Shown here: positions 1-9,363 of the stretch, piece after piece
Layout: every line of letters begins with the position of its first letter
Numbering within the stretch: the first letter of the stretch is position 1
The notes under the pieces: model-generated
Seen by the model: the letters and a program-made list of their open reading frames with translations, nothing else
Told to the model about the DNA's origin: nothing
The model's database searches: none
Program-made: the position numbers and the translations under genes
Assembly: GCA_030041295.1 (NCBI GenBank)
Contig: JASHOD010000150.1
Span: forward strand, 85,241-149,240
Origin: Nitrososphaerales archaeon
GTDB lineage: Archaea; Thermoproteota; Nitrososphaeria; Nitrososphaerales; CADDZS01
DNA length: 64,000 nt
Reading direction: 5' to 3'

Positions 1-1829
1 TCGGAGCTACTACAGCAATTTATTATCCTGATCATGTATCCGCGGTCGGAATTGGAACGACAGTTTATTTCGCTGGAGCAAGCTCTAGCGGTGTCGTTAC
101 CATAAGCTATCCTTACGCAGGTTCCATATCTTCGGTAACCACGATAGATTCTAGTGTGATAAGTACAGCAGAGCCAGTTTCGCTTTCTGAGGATGGCACA
201 GGTACGTCTCTCAGCTCAACTAACTATCTTGTCATAATCTACGGAGCAACTACCACCATCTATCTCTCTACAAGCACGACAGACACTTCATGGACTGCGA
301 AACAAACAGTATCAACCTCAGAGACTTCGGTTCTTGGAATATCCACTCCGGACTGGGAGTACGTTAACGGCGGTGCCGAGGTTGGAGCAATCTGGTCAAG
401 CGGTAGCGCTTCACCATATACGGTAAGATTTGGAGAAGTCAACATTCAGTCGTACAATCCGACCATGCTTAACCCCTCCACGGTATACAGTGGTTCGACA
501 ACCGATACGGCGACATCAAGCCCTTCAGAGAACAAATTGTTCTATGACTTGGGGTTATGGTGGGACTTCTTTGCCGTCGGGACTGGGATAGATTATGCAA
601 CATCTGTTGATGGTTTAGTATGGAGCTCTGCGACCAGTGTTATAACTTCTGCGACCTACTCAGGTGCAGCGACAGGCTCGGATTTCAGTCTGGATTACAG
701 TAGTAGTACTGTCTACTGGGCTCTATCAAGTGGAGATAGTGCAACTACCTTTGATTACGATTCAGGATCCTTATCATCAAGTGGGACGATCACATTTGGA
801 ACTGTTGCAACAATATCAACATCAACAGGATACACAAGTTACGGGCCCATTTCTATCGGAATCGATTCCATGGGCAACGCTTGGGTCGCCCTTACTACTC
901 TCCAAAGCGGGACCACCTATCACATTGAAGTCTATGAGCATACATCGGGAGCTGCGAATACAGCTTGGTCGTCAAATATAGCTCCATCCACCTCTCCAAC
1001 CGCGACTGCATCCGCGACAATTGACGGCCTTGAAACTGGTGCAGGAGCTGTTCTGGTTGCTGAGACAAGCGGGACAAGTGGGACGGGAGCTATCTCGATA
1101 TATTCAACAACTGTGAGTTCCGGATGGTCATCAAGTACTTGGACTGGTTCAGTTTCTCCACCCTCGGACTACGCACTCGCCTCTTCTTCTGAAGTACTTG
1201 ATGGTTCAATGCTTGCATTTGCAGGACTTGCTTCTTCTTCAATAAGCCAAACGACTGGGACTTTGAATTTTTGGACTTTTGTCATAGGAAGTAGTGCTAC
1301 ATCAACGGAACAACAAATTGAAACTTCTACAGCGAAATGGCAGGCGGCCCTCGGAATTCTCGGTAATACAATTTATCTCTTTGACGCGAGTGTTTCCACA
1401 TTAAGTTACTACTACACTGGAAATGTCGGCCAAACTTGGAGTCCGAAGATCAGCGCAACCACTTACGAGCCGAATATAGTGGGATTAAGCTCGGCTTCCG
1501 GAGGTACATTCGCCGTCACGTGGACAAATGGAAATCCATCTGTAGGTTCATTCAACGTACGCTTCGATTCATTATCCTCACTTACTGTCACAAATGATGG
1601 GTCTAGCGCAATTCACATAGTGAGCTTGTACGTAGCAAATCCTGCCACAAATAGTCTCATCGAGGATTACTTCACAAATTCGACTGAATTGTTTGATTAT
1701 TGGGTTGGAGCAGGTTCCACAGCGACACTTGCGTTTTCGTTTCCATGGAGCACGACCACGTCATACGCTTTAACTTTTGCGACGAGCTCTGGAGTAGTGG
1801 AAACCGAGAGTTACACTTCTCCGGCATAA
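1..1829 (+). CDS. Ser/Thr-rich secreted surface protein, BNR/sialidase-like, 5'-truncated by window edge
   Basis: The reading frame is open from base 3, so the true start lies before the window; the first ATG-type codon at 156 is probably internal. The product is very rich in Ser, Thr, Gly and aromatic residues and has no membrane segment in the visible part. Segments such as DYATSVDGLVWSSAT resemble BNR/sialidase-type blades (seen in sequence; fold assignment is inference). The last ~90 residues form a separate beta-rich domain with the pattern TNDGSSAIHIVSLYV, which resembles the C-terminus of the convergent pilin-like protein at 2378-3895. Likely an extracellular structural or adhesive protein; no catalytic residues could be identified. 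Confidence 0.75.
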   Translation, partial: GATTAIYYPDHVSAVGIGTTVYFAGASSSGVVTISYPYAGSISSVTTIDSSVISTAEPVSLSEDGTGTSLSSTNYLVIIYGATTTIYLSTSTTDTSWTAKQTVSTSETSVLGISTPDWEYVNGGAEVGAIWSSGSASPYTVRFGEVNIQSYNPTMLNPSTVYSGSTTDTATSSPSENKLFYDLGLWWDFFAVGTGIDYATSVDGLVWSSATSVITSATYSGAATGSDFSLDYSSSTVYWALSSGDSATTFDYDSGSLSSSGTITFGTVATISTSTGYTSYGPISIGIDSMGNAWVALTTLQSGTTYHIEVYEHTSGAANTAWSSNIAPSTSPTATASATIDGLETGAGAVLVAETSGTSGTGAISIYSTTVSSGWSSSTWTGSVSPPSDYALASSSEVLDGSMLAFAGLASSSISQTTGTLNFWTFVIGSSATSTEQQIETSTAKWQAALGILGNTIYLFDASVSTLSYYYTGNVGQTWSPKISATTYEPNIVGLSSASGGTFAVTWTNGNPSVGSFNVRFDSLSSLTVTNDGSSAIHIVSLYVANPATNSLIEDYFTNSTELFDYWVGAGSTATLAFSFPWSTTTSYALTFATSSGVVETESYTSPA

Positions 1830-1921
1830 AAACTCGTTTCGAGAATTCGCATACTAAGCACTTTCTTATCCTAGCTTTATAGCAAATGTCTCTATGAGGG
1901 CAAGTGGATTAGCTTGTAAAT

Positions 1922-2315
1922 TTGAGAGCATCGCTCTTACTGCTTTTGATTTCGGCTCCGTTGTTTATTTTCCTATTTACCTTTCAAACGTTACCTTCGT
2001 ATCCTTTGCGTTATCATGTGTTTTGTTGTTGATGGTCTCATCGAATGTCGAATTAATATTCTGAGATCACTAATCATCGTTACAGCTTTTGCCTCAACAC
2101 TCTGGCTAGTCTTCGAAGAGCAGGCTTACACGATTTATCCAATTGCCATTAGCCAAAATGTTATCACTATTGGATCTTCTTCATCTGAAGCGATACTTTG
2201 ACTGCTGAATAACGTAATGTGTCTAACGAATGCTGAAGTGGTGTTCATCTCGTCCTTTTTGTTTATCTTGAGTGTGGGTACGCTTGTCGCCGGGTGGTTG
2301 TTGCGGAAAAATTAA
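1922..2315 (+). pseudogene. Possible decayed small membrane-protein gene
   Basis: The 550-base gap between two surface-protein genes holds hydrophobic coding-like pieces but no intact gene. Frame 2 from 1922 gives a Leu-rich membrane-like segment (LRASLLLLLISAPLFIF) that ends at about 2028. Frame 3 from 2016 continues with a second hydrophobic piece to a TGA at 2199-2201, and beyond that stop the same frame gives a third membrane-like piece (VFISSFLFILSVGTLVAGW) ending at 2315. One frameshift and one stop would join the three into a single small multi-pass protein. This is inference; it could also be chance hydrophobicity of T-rich DNA. Confidence 0.25.
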
Positions 2316-2377
2316 ATTTCCACATGACAAGAGAAGTCTTGCACCCAGCATAGGGGCCACTTGATTTGGGTTAAATC

Positions 2378-3895
2378 CTAGGCAACTTCGGTGGCCGTGA
2401 ATTTACTTCCCAACAAGGTCGCAATCACAAATTCATAAGCAACTCCAATTACAGGAGTAAATGTTATCGAAACTTGCTGAATCGAACCAGACTGAACGAA
2501 GATTGGGGTAGTGGGGGTCAAACTAGCTACTAGTGCGCCAGTCTCTTCATTTAGAACATAAACGCCTCCGATATTGACAGGATTGGCTCCCTTGTTTGTG
2601 ATGTAAAGAGTCGCCCCGGCCTGAGGGGGAGTATTTGTCAAAGTTGAGCCAAACGAAAATGTAGGCATGACGCCACTTGGCGGATTGCTTCTGATCCGCC
2701 AACCATAGAAGTAAACCGATGAAGTCGAGCCTGACCAAGTCGCAATACCCACATATTGGTTTGAAGCTCCTAAGGTAGAGTCAGATACAGTTGTTGTTGA
2801 TGAGACAGTCCCACCAAGATATGGTTGTTCATTGTAAATCGATGCGGTCAAACTTGTTCCGACCACTGTAGCAACATCCCAGAACCAGCCTGCAGCACGA
2901 GTTCCACTTCCACTTAGGAGTGTATTCGTCGTCCCGCTCTCATACACGACCGACGCAGCGTCGCCGCTCCATCCGTCTCCGATTATGTAATTAGTCAAGG
3001 CAGAGCTGCTCGCGCCTCTAATTGCAAAGAGCCCGTTCAAGTTCGTATTGATATTTATCCAGCCTTCTGCGATGAAATTGTCTCCTATGAGTGCAGAGCT
3101 CAACCATGCGACCGTTTCAGCTGATGTAGTGGTACTTCCTGAACCCGTCAATGTAAGGATGGATGTTGACGAGCCATAAGGATTGGTTTCAGTCGCCACT
3201 GTTAGGCTTCCGCCGTTTTCGACGTTCAGGTTTGCGGTGGAACCACCGTTGTTATAGTAGAGAAAGATGTTAGCCCCGTTATCATACTGTCCATAGGTTG
3301 AACTGAGTTGGGGAGCCTCGCCAGCGATAATTCCGTCAAACTCCGTTGTTGCGCTAAAATCCATATAGATTGATAACTGAGAAGAGGCAGGGATCCCGTT
3401 TGGTAAACTCAACCAAAATGTCGCGCTGGTCGCCGTATTAGCGGGTGTGCTAGCTACTGATTCGAGCCATGAATCAATCGGGCCTGAGAAAATTTCTCCG
3501 GAAAGGGTTTGAAAGAATCTGATGTTGCCAAGATCGGTGGATTCAATGGAGGTGTACAGTGATGGATTGATTGTGAGCATTTGCTGAAATGGCGAAGCTG
3601 TAGCCGAAGTTTGGGTATTTGAAAAAGTTACAACCACATAGGAAGTCGTAGAACCCGATGATGTTAGACTAAATGCGGTCTGTTCCACCGATAATTGCTC
3701 GGCAGCCTGATTGCCTGAATTTTGCACAACGTTATAGAGACCGGAGCTGGCCGTACCAAGAGAGTTCGAGACATACGCCAGAACGCCTACGAATACTCCG
3801 ACGACAATCAACATCAAAAGAAGAACGCCGATGATTGGGCTTATTCCTTGATTTGCCTTTTTTTCGATACGTTGTATCAAAGAGGTGGGAGTCAC
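2378..3895 (-). CDS. Type IV pilin/archaellin-like surface protein with DUF2341/LamG-like domain
   Basis: A 505-residue protein starting at GTG. The N-terminus has a class III signal peptide: basic region ending KKANQG, then the hydrophobic ISPIIGVLLLMLIVVGVF helix, with predicted prepilin-peptidase cleavage after G17. This is typical of archaeal pilins, which assemble through that helix. Residues ~100-400 are beta-rich; a stretch with LSIYMDFSATTEFDG and NIFLYYNNGG resembles DUF2341/concanavalin-like domains found in archaeal surface proteins. The last ~80 residues (LYITNKGANPVNIGGVYV) resemble the end of the neighbouring gene at 1-1829. At 505 residues it is much longer than ordinary pilins, so it may be a minor pilin or adhesin. 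Confidence 0.8.
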   Translation of the reverse strand: MTPTSLIQRIEKKANQGISPIIGVLLLMLIVVGVFVGVLAYVSNSLGTASSGLYNVVQNSGNQAAEQLSVEQTAFSLTSSGSTTSYVVVTFSNTQTSATASPFQQMLTINPSLYTSIESTDLGNIRFFQTLSGEIFSGPIDSWLESVASTPANTATSATFWLSLPNGIPASSQLSIYMDFSATTEFDGIIAGEAPQLSSTYGQYDNGANIFLYYNNGGSTANLNVENGGSLTVATETNPYGSSTSILTLTGSGSTTTSAETVAWLSSALIGDNFIAEGWININTNLNGLFAIRGASSSALTNYIIGDGWSGDAASVVYESGTTNTLLSGSGTRAAGWFWDVATVVGTSLTASIYNEQPYLGGTVSSTTTVSDSTLGASNQYVGIATWSGSTSSVYFYGWRIRSNPPSGVMPTFSFGSTLTNTPPQAGATLYITNKGANPVNIGGVYVLNEETGALVASLTPTTPIFVQSGSIQQVSITFTPVIGVAYEFVIATLLGSKFTATEVA

Positions 3896-3963
3896 TGATT
3901 TCCGTCGTTGCCTGTTTTATGACAAATTTTAGATGATTTACTTTGAAATACCAAGCCTTTGCG

Positions 3964-3974
3964 AAATATATACT
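3964..3974 (-). promoter_or_regulatory. TATA box for the pilin-like gene
   Basis: On the minus strand the sequence reads AGTATATATTT, a strong archaeal TATA element. It lies about 70-80 bases before the GTG start of the pilin-like gene, so transcription would begin near 3940 and leave a leader of about 45 bases. Confidence 0.5.
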
Positions 3975-4168
3975 TGCATCGCGTCAGGAGGAAACAAGCC
4001 TTGAGTAGATTAATATAACTGGAATCGTGAATGTGAAGAACTTCGGGTTAAAGGCTACATTAGAATTTTTTAGATTCTCAATTTTGGTTCTATCCGTTTT
4101 TCATAGATGCGCGGAAATCTTCTTTCCTCTTCCTCTTACATTATAGTGTGTGAAAACCCCCGTCATTT

Positions 4169-5971
4169 TTATAATTCGCGTAGCTGCCTATTGACTCGCC
4201 TCCTCGCTAGCCAGAACCACAAATTTCCAACCACTCCAGCTACGGTGATTGTAGAGACTATCCAAATTATGTAAGTGGTATAACTTATCGGTCCTGCATA
4301 ACTGAAAGGGACATTGTATGTATTTCCAGCGGTGAACGATTCCGTTGTTGGTGAACTTTGGTGATTTCCATTCTCGATGTATATTGTGTATTGCCCAGGA
4401 GGAATAAAGACTAGGGCTGTTCCCTGCATATTAGTAAGAATCGAAAACGAAGCATTCAAACTATTTGATAATATAGTAACTGTTCTGTTTGATAGTCCAA
4501 CACCACCTTGTGTTGCTGATATCTGTAACTCCGCTAGAGGCACGTTTTCGACAGTTTCGCTGTCTGGGGATTCGAAAGTAACATTCATCGATGAGAAAAC
4601 CTTACCAGCAAATGAAAGATCAAATGTTGACATGACCGGATACGTCCCATTCATTACTAGATAGGCTACTCCGCCGTTTTCAATCTCGTGGTACTCCACC
4701 TTTGAACCTGATGAATTCGGGACTAGCGACATGCCGATGTTTGATGGAAGCTTGTTGTTGCCATTTACGAACCTGACCCTGTTAAGTTGTAGGCCCAATG
4801 TGATATTCGAAAAACTCTCTATACCTGGTACAATTCTATACATAAGATAGAGATATTTCGGCCAAAGGGACGGGGAACCCGAAAGAGAAAGTTGTGAAGT
4901 AAATGATGGAGATATGCTGCCTAATTGTTCGCATGAACCCAGCCAGTACCATGAACTGGCTATGGGTGATTCAATTAGCAATGGGGTATCAACTTGTTGG
5001 ATGCCGCTATTTTCACTCAGAAACGTCGCTTGCAAAATGTATCGTCCGGTGCGTAACGGCGTCGTATCTACTAGGGTCGTATTTACTGGTGTTGATTCTC
5101 CAGATTGGATGAGCATGGAGTTCGAACTTGCAGTCTCTACTTCGAAGCTTGTATATCCAATTCCTCCACTTCTTCCCGAGAGAACGCTGGTGTAATTTGC
5201 CAGAAGCTCGAATGAAAAAGAAAATGGGAACGCGTGGTTCGATCCGTTAGTTTCAATTATCGCGCTAGTAGTACTAGGATCTCCAATCACACCAACAAAT
5301 CCTGATCCATATGAACTAGGAAGAGGAACCTGTGCTTCAGTTGCGGATGATACACTGCTCAGACATTGTTGAATATCAAATTTGTTTGTCAAGTCTGGGG
5401 AGGCGAAAGAAATTGAAAGAGTAGCGTTGTTGAGTGAATAGTTGGCATTCAAAGAATTGATTGCGCTGTTCATTGGATTGATAAATTCAATAGTGTATTC
5501 CCCTGAGGAGCAGGAAGGAGAACAGGCGTAAAATTCCGGCTGGACTAAAAGTGTAAAATTTTGACTTGGAAGATTAGTCGGAAAGGAGTAAATTTTGCTA
5601 ATCGTTTGTGGCGGAATATTATTGTTAGATGCTACAGTGTTTCCTGAAGTTCCATTGGTCAAAACGACTGAAGTAGGATTACCGTTATTGTAACCTGATT
5701 CCACCCAAAGTTGATCATTCGCGGTGAAAATTGGGATTTGTTGTGTAATAGGAGCAAGACTGTTCGGACCGTAACCGATCTCTATCGTACTTTGGTTTGA
5801 TGAAGCTGGTTGAAGTGGTGAAGAAGTGGAAAATGCCACTGCAGTACTTTTTCCTCCATAAGAAATCTGAAAGGTGGAAAAAGAGCTAGATAAGAGTAGA
5901 AGCATTATGAACAATAATAGGGGAAGCGCTTTGAGTGCCAAATTCTTCCTCTTTAATTCATTGTGTTTCAC
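4169..5971 (-). CDS. Secreted, C-terminally membrane-anchored protein of the MoxR/DUF58 operon
   Basis: A 600-residue protein beginning with GTG inside the last codons of the preceding gene (14-base overlap, coupled translation likely). Residues ~14-35 are a signal peptide or anchor (LPLLLFIMLLLLSSSF); a single transmembrane helix lies near 560-582, followed by a short basic tail (ARRRVNRQLREL), so the bulk faces outside. The ectodomain is Ser/Asn-rich and beta-like with many possible N-glycosylation sequons; near 490-555 it looks like a carboxypeptidase-regulatory or Ig-like domain (GLSNRTVTILSNSLN, QGTALVFIPPGQYTIYI). It has two Cys pairs (CSPSC, CLSSV region). No enzyme motif seen. It is the last gene of the six-gene operon and is probably the surface effector or client of the MoxR ATPase. 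Confidence 0.75.
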   Translation of the reverse strand: MKHNELKRKNLALKALPLLLFIMLLLLSSSFSTFQISYGGKSTAVAFSTSSPLQPASSNQSTIEIGYGPNSLAPITQQIPIFTANDQLWVESGYNNGNPTSVVLTNGTSGNTVASNNNIPPQTISKIYSFPTNLPSQNFTLLVQPEFYACSPSCSSGEYTIEFINPMNSAINSLNANYSLNNATLSISFASPDLTNKFDIQQCLSSVSSATEAQVPLPSSYGSGFVGVIGDPSTTSAIIETNGSNHAFPFSFSFELLANYTSVLSGRSGGIGYTSFEVETASSNSMLIQSGESTPVNTTLVDTTPLRTGRYILQATFLSENSGIQQVDTPLLIESPIASSWYWLGSCEQLGSISPSFTSQLSLSGSPSLWPKYLYLMYRIVPGIESFSNITLGLQLNRVRFVNGNNKLPSNIGMSLVPNSSGSKVEYHEIENGGVAYLVMNGTYPVMSTFDLSFAGKVFSSMNVTFESPDSETVENVPLAELQISATQGGVGLSNRTVTILSNSLNASFSILTNMQGTALVFIPPGQYTIYIENGNHQSSPTTESFTAGNTYNVPFSYAGPISYTTYIIWIVSTITVAGVVGNLWFWLARRRVNRQLREL

Positions 5972-6839
5972 GGCGACGACACACTGCCCAAATGATAACA
6001 GGAATGATTATTGCCGGTGCACTGAAAATCTCAAATACATCTCCTTTAAAGAGCGAGACGCTCAACTCTATCCAACTATACAAAATAAGAGCTCCAATAA
6101 ACATCAGGGCAAAGGCGTAGTGATATTTGGGAACATTAGAAATATTTGGCGCGGATTGATTGAGAGTGTAACCTACATAAATTATCATTGAAAGGAAGAA
6201 TATTATTGATGCTGAAGCTAGAAGCGTATTGCCGCTCTGCGATGTGGCACTCCCGGCCAGACTCGGTTGTGTTCTTATTGAACTAATTATTGTTGCTCCA
6301 AAATTAGCAATACCGGAAGGCGCGTTTGGAATGCGTGAAACAAGTCCGCCTAAGAACAAAGCCACCGCTAATAAAGGAGCAGAGGTAACAAAGAGCGAAG
6401 TCAAACTTGTGGACTTGTTCATCATTAGAGCAAATTCGTACATTGAATAAGGCGTTAAAAAGATGAATGTCGCCCCGAGCCAAGATGTTAAAATGTCAGC
6501 CAAGACTGTATTCAGTCCCGGGGTTGATGTAAAAACGATCCCCAAAATTATAAAACACAAGATAAAGGCTTCGAATGAGAAGATTAGGATTTTCACCTGT
6601 GGAGCTAATCTTCTTGCAAAAGGAATAATGATTAAGGTTAACGCTCGAAGTAACATGGTGTAAAATATTGCCGCTTCTATTTCATTCATAGGGCCGAGAA
6701 CTATAGGTGATAGAAAATGGTTCAAAGAGTAGATGTAAGGAGCAAGTAGTGAAAAAGTCGAAAGTAGTGCTAGTCCAGTTCTTGCATATTCCCTTCGAAG
6801 CGGTTGTTCTAGCATGTTTTGTTGTTCTAAACGTTGCAT
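5958..6839 (-). CDS. Polytopic membrane protein of the MoxR/DUF58 operon
   Basis: A 293-residue protein with about eight hydrophobic segments (near residues 20-40, 57-77, 82-105, 113-140, 149-168, 207-227, 239-264 and 273-288) and a basic cytoplasmic end (CRRRETQ). The start is an ATG 20 bases after the DUF58 stop, and its own end overlaps the next gene. I recognise no family. In other MoxR operons the DUF58 gene is often followed by a membrane transglutaminase-like protein, but no Cys-His-Asp core is visible here, so this is a different partner. Membrane location is well supported; function is unknown. Confidence 0.75.
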   Translation of the reverse strand: MQRLEQQNMLEQPLRREYARTGLALLSTFSLLAPYIYSLNHFLSPIVLGPMNEIEAAIFYTMLLRALTLIIIPFARRLAPQVKILIFSFEAFILCFIILGIVFTSTPGLNTVLADILTSWLGATFIFLTPYSMYEFALMMNKSTSLTSLFVTSAPLLAVALFLGGLVSRIPNAPSGIANFGATIISSIRTQPSLAGSATSQSGNTLLASASIIFFLSMIIYVGYTLNQSAPNISNVPKYHYAFALMFIGALILYSWIELSVSLFKGDVFEIFSAPAIIIPVIIWAVCRRRETQ

Positions 6840-6859
6840 TTTCTTCTTCTAATTTCCTC

Positions 6860-7915
6860 CTATATTTCAAGAACGTTTGAAATGAGTTTTCTCACATCTT
6901 CGGCGCCGGTGTAAATCATTGTTCGTTGACCTATGATAGTAGGCGAGGATCTTTCCTCAGCAACTGTAAGAGTTATTTTCTTTGAAATCGGTGCAGCTAG
7001 TTTTCGATCCTCTAGCTCTCTCATTCCGCAAACAACAATGTCTGACCTGTCAATAACTTGTAGTAGATTCCCCATATCCTCTCCTGGATTTGGTGGTCCG
7101 AATAGAAGTACCAGACTGTCGGAGAGCTCATCAAAGTTTGATACTTCGTGAACTGAAATTGGATCCAAAGATCCTTCGTGTGTTGCATGAATAATTTCAA
7201 CAAAACAGCCTGATGCCAGAAGAGTGTTCCCTATCGTCCCAATTGCTTCACAAATCAAGTCCATCCAATTAATTGTCGCCGCTTCGCGCCTCGGTTTGTT
7301 ATTCACGAATCCTATTGTCATAACTTTAGGGATGCTAGAGTCCCTAATTCTAACTATCAACGATTCGTCGGTCATTCGGGCAACTCTCTTCCACATTATG
7401 TTCTTCGTTTCGGTGAAGGGTTGATATGTTTCAAGGGCGTAAAGCTCAAGACTTGAACCTGGGGATCCACCAGACTTGTCACCTAATGTCAAAGGCATGG
7501 GCCTAGAATGAGGAATTTCAGTTAAAATCGAAAGCGGCAAGGATTCAAAAACAAAATTATTGGAGACTGTTTGAATTTGCTTTGAAAATAAATTTAATAC
7601 ATCGACGATCTCGAGGTTTGATGTCAGTCCCGTGAATCGACCCGCATAATTCGAGCTGATAATCACCTTGACCACTCCATCTTTTATCTCAAATTCTGAG
7701 TCGACTCCAAGCTGGGATTTGATGGAAGTAAGGTTTACGTTGATCCATTTGCTTCGCTTGAAAATTAGCCTAGCATTTATTGAAAGTCTGTCTCGTTTGA
7801 ATCCTCGAATTTTTTGAGGAGTTATCACGACTTTAGTATTGAACTGACTGATAGAAACCATGATTAGAAACGTTATTGCTCCGACTATAGCAAGAGTAAA
7901 AGCTAGAGCAAGCAT
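6860..7915 (-). CDS. DUF58-domain membrane protein
   Basis: The central region carries the family signature: YALETYQPFTETKNIMWKRVAR, spread over about residues 150-175, matches the L-R-x-Y-x-P-G-D-x-x-R-x-I-x-W-x-x-x-A-R pattern of DUF58. These proteins are coded next to MoxR ATPases and have a VWA-like C-terminal half. The ATG at 7915 leaves one N-terminal membrane helix. Upstream the frame stays open into the end of moxR and encodes a typical DUF58 beginning (IRLTQRGRDYVKATIVLAII), giving a second helix, but with no ATG, GTG or TTG. An ATA at 7997-7999 overlaps the moxR stop as ATAA, so the real protein may be about 28 residues longer. Confidence 0.85.
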   Translation of the reverse strand: MLALAFTLAIVGAITFLIMVSISQFNTKVVITPQKIRGFKRDRLSINARLIFKRSKWINVNLTSIKSQLGVDSEFEIKDGVVKVIISSNYAGRFTGLTSNLEIVDVLNLFSKQIQTVSNNFVFESLPLSILTEIPHSRPMPLTLGDKSGGSPGSSLELYALETYQPFTETKNIMWKRVARMTDESLIVRIRDSSIPKVMTIGFVNNKPRREAATINWMDLICEAIGTIGNTLLASGCFVEIIHATHEGSLDPISVHEVSNFDELSDSLVLLFGPPNPGEDMGNLLQVIDRSDIVVCGMRELEDRKLAAPISKKITLTVAEERSSPTIIGQRTMIYTGAEDVRKLISNVLEI

Positions 7916-7995
7916 TACGTCAATATCAAGAAACGATGCGATGATAGCAAGAACAATTGTAGCTTTTACATAATCGCGTCCTCTTTGAGTGAGTC

Positions 7996-8949
7996 TTATC
8001 GTGGAGGCTTCACTGTACCCAGCAACTCTTGAATCACCACGACAGGTGATTGAACTATTCCCTTGATCATGGCTGTCCGATCAAGTCGGATTCTATGGGA
8101 AAGGACGTGAGGAGCAACCAGTTTGATATCTTCAGGCAGTACAAAACTCCGCCCGTCGAGATATGCGTTTGCCCTAGCACTATGAGTTACTTGTACCATT
8201 GCTCGCGGCGACGCCCCAAGTCCAATTCTAGAATCATTCCTTGTATTATCTGCAATTTGGACTACATATTGAAGAATTTCATCCGATATGTGAACACGAT
8301 CTACCTCAGAAAATATGTTCTTCAATTCGTCTTGTGATATGATGGGAGTAAGTTGATCGGTATCCAAATAAGTTAGATTTTTCTTCAGAATTTCAGATTC
8401 AACTTGCGATTCCGGATATTTGAAATTGATCTTCATCATGAATCTATCAAGTTCGCTTTCAACGAGGGGATACACTCCTTCGAAATCCAGAGGATTTTGA
8501 GTTGCGATTACCATAAATGGAAATGGAAGTTTTGAAGTATTTCCTTCTACAGTAACTTGCACTTCTTGCATAGCTTCAAGCAGAGCACTTTGAACCTTCG
8601 GTCCCGAGCGGTTTATTTCATCAGCAAGAAGTATGTTTGCGAAAATGGGACCCTCCCTAAATTCGAATTCTCTGTTTTTCATGTTAAATACATAACCTCC
8701 GATTATATCCAAAGGAAGCATGTCGGGAGTAAATTGAATTCGTTTGAATTTGAGGTCAAGGCATCTCGAGAAAGACTTTGCAAGAAGTGTTTTTGATATT
8801 CCTGGTACACCCTCAAGAAGGACATGCCCTTTTGCCAAGAGACATATGAGAAGAAGGTTTACTTCTGACTCTCTCCCTACTACGATTTTTCCGACTTGGT
8901 CAACGACTTTTCTTCTTAGGTCTACTGTTATTTCCGCCATTGTTTCCAC
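7996..8949 (-). CDS. MoxR-family AAA+ ATPase
   Basis: A 317-residue AAA+ protein of normal MoxR length. Walker A is GVPGISKT (47-54), Walker B ILLADEIN (106-113), sensor 1 VIATQNP (147-153); the sequence between them, including EGPIFAN, is characteristic of MoxR. These ATPases act as chaperones that mature or insert partner complexes, usually with VWA or DUF58 proteins. The listed start is GTG; an ATG three codons later (8940) is also possible. The gene overlaps the end of the DUF4129-like gene by 22 bases (10 with the ATG start) and is followed directly by DUF58, so all are probably one transcript. Confidence 0.93.
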   Translation of the reverse strand: METMAEITVDLRRKVVDQVGKIVVGRESEVNLLLICLLAKGHVLLEGVPGISKTLLAKSFSRCLDLKFKRIQFTPDMLPLDIIGGYVFNMKNREFEFREGPIFANILLADEINRSGPKVQSALLEAMQEVQVTVEGNTSKLPFPFMVIATQNPLDFEGVYPLVESELDRFMMKINFKYPESQVESEILKKNLTYLDTDQLTPIISQDELKNIFSEVDRVHISDEILQYVVQIADNTRNDSRIGLGASPRAMVQVTHSARANAYLDGRSFVLPEDIKLVAPHVLSHRIRLDRTAMIKGIVQSPVVVIQELLGTVKPPR

Positions 8950-9338
8950 TTTGAAACTGAATATGTTTTTTCTCGCAAAGAAATTGAAAGTCTTAGTATT
9001 GGAGAGCTATCAATTTTTACACTTTTTCCAATTCCAGCGTATCTGTAAGCTTCGTAATCTCGAAGAGATTGTTGGATCTTTTCCCACTCGAAATCCTCGA
9101 CGTGCACTAATCGGTTCGCCTTTGTGATAGCTTCTTTCCAAGTGAAACCGTCTTTATCTTGAGGAAAAGATTCTTTGTAACATTCTTCAAAGAAAGCGAA
9201 AGCTTCAACTGCATTTGATGTCTTTGGTATCCTGAATATTCTTCGTTGTCTTAGTATACCTCCAATTAGGACGAAATAAAGTAAAACGTCGAACGCAATC
9301 AATCCAAATAGAAGATATTCATAATTGTATGGTGGCAA
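8928..9338 (-). CDS. DUF4129-like membrane protein
   Basis: A 136-residue protein with one N-terminal transmembrane segment (about residues 8-28), a basic juxtamembrane stretch (RQRRIFRIPK) and a small helical cytoplasmic domain. The domain has the layout of DUF4129: a helix with AFFEECYKESF, then TWKEAITKANRL, then a final helix containing YEAYRYAG. DUF4129 proteins are coded beside MoxR and DUF58. The start is TTG at 9338, preceded by AAGGAGA about 16 bases upstream. It overlaps moxR, pointing to coupled translation. Family assignment is from pattern and context. Confidence 0.7.
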   Translation of the reverse strand: MPPYNYEYLLFGLIAFDVLLYFVLIGGILRQRRIFRIPKTSNAVEAFAFFEECYKESFPQDKDGFTWKEAITKANRLVHVEDFEWEKIQQSLRDYEAYRYAGIGKSVKIDSSPILRLSISLREKTYSVSKWKQWRK

Positions 9339-9363
9339 TTTTACTTTCTGCGTCTCCTTTCTC

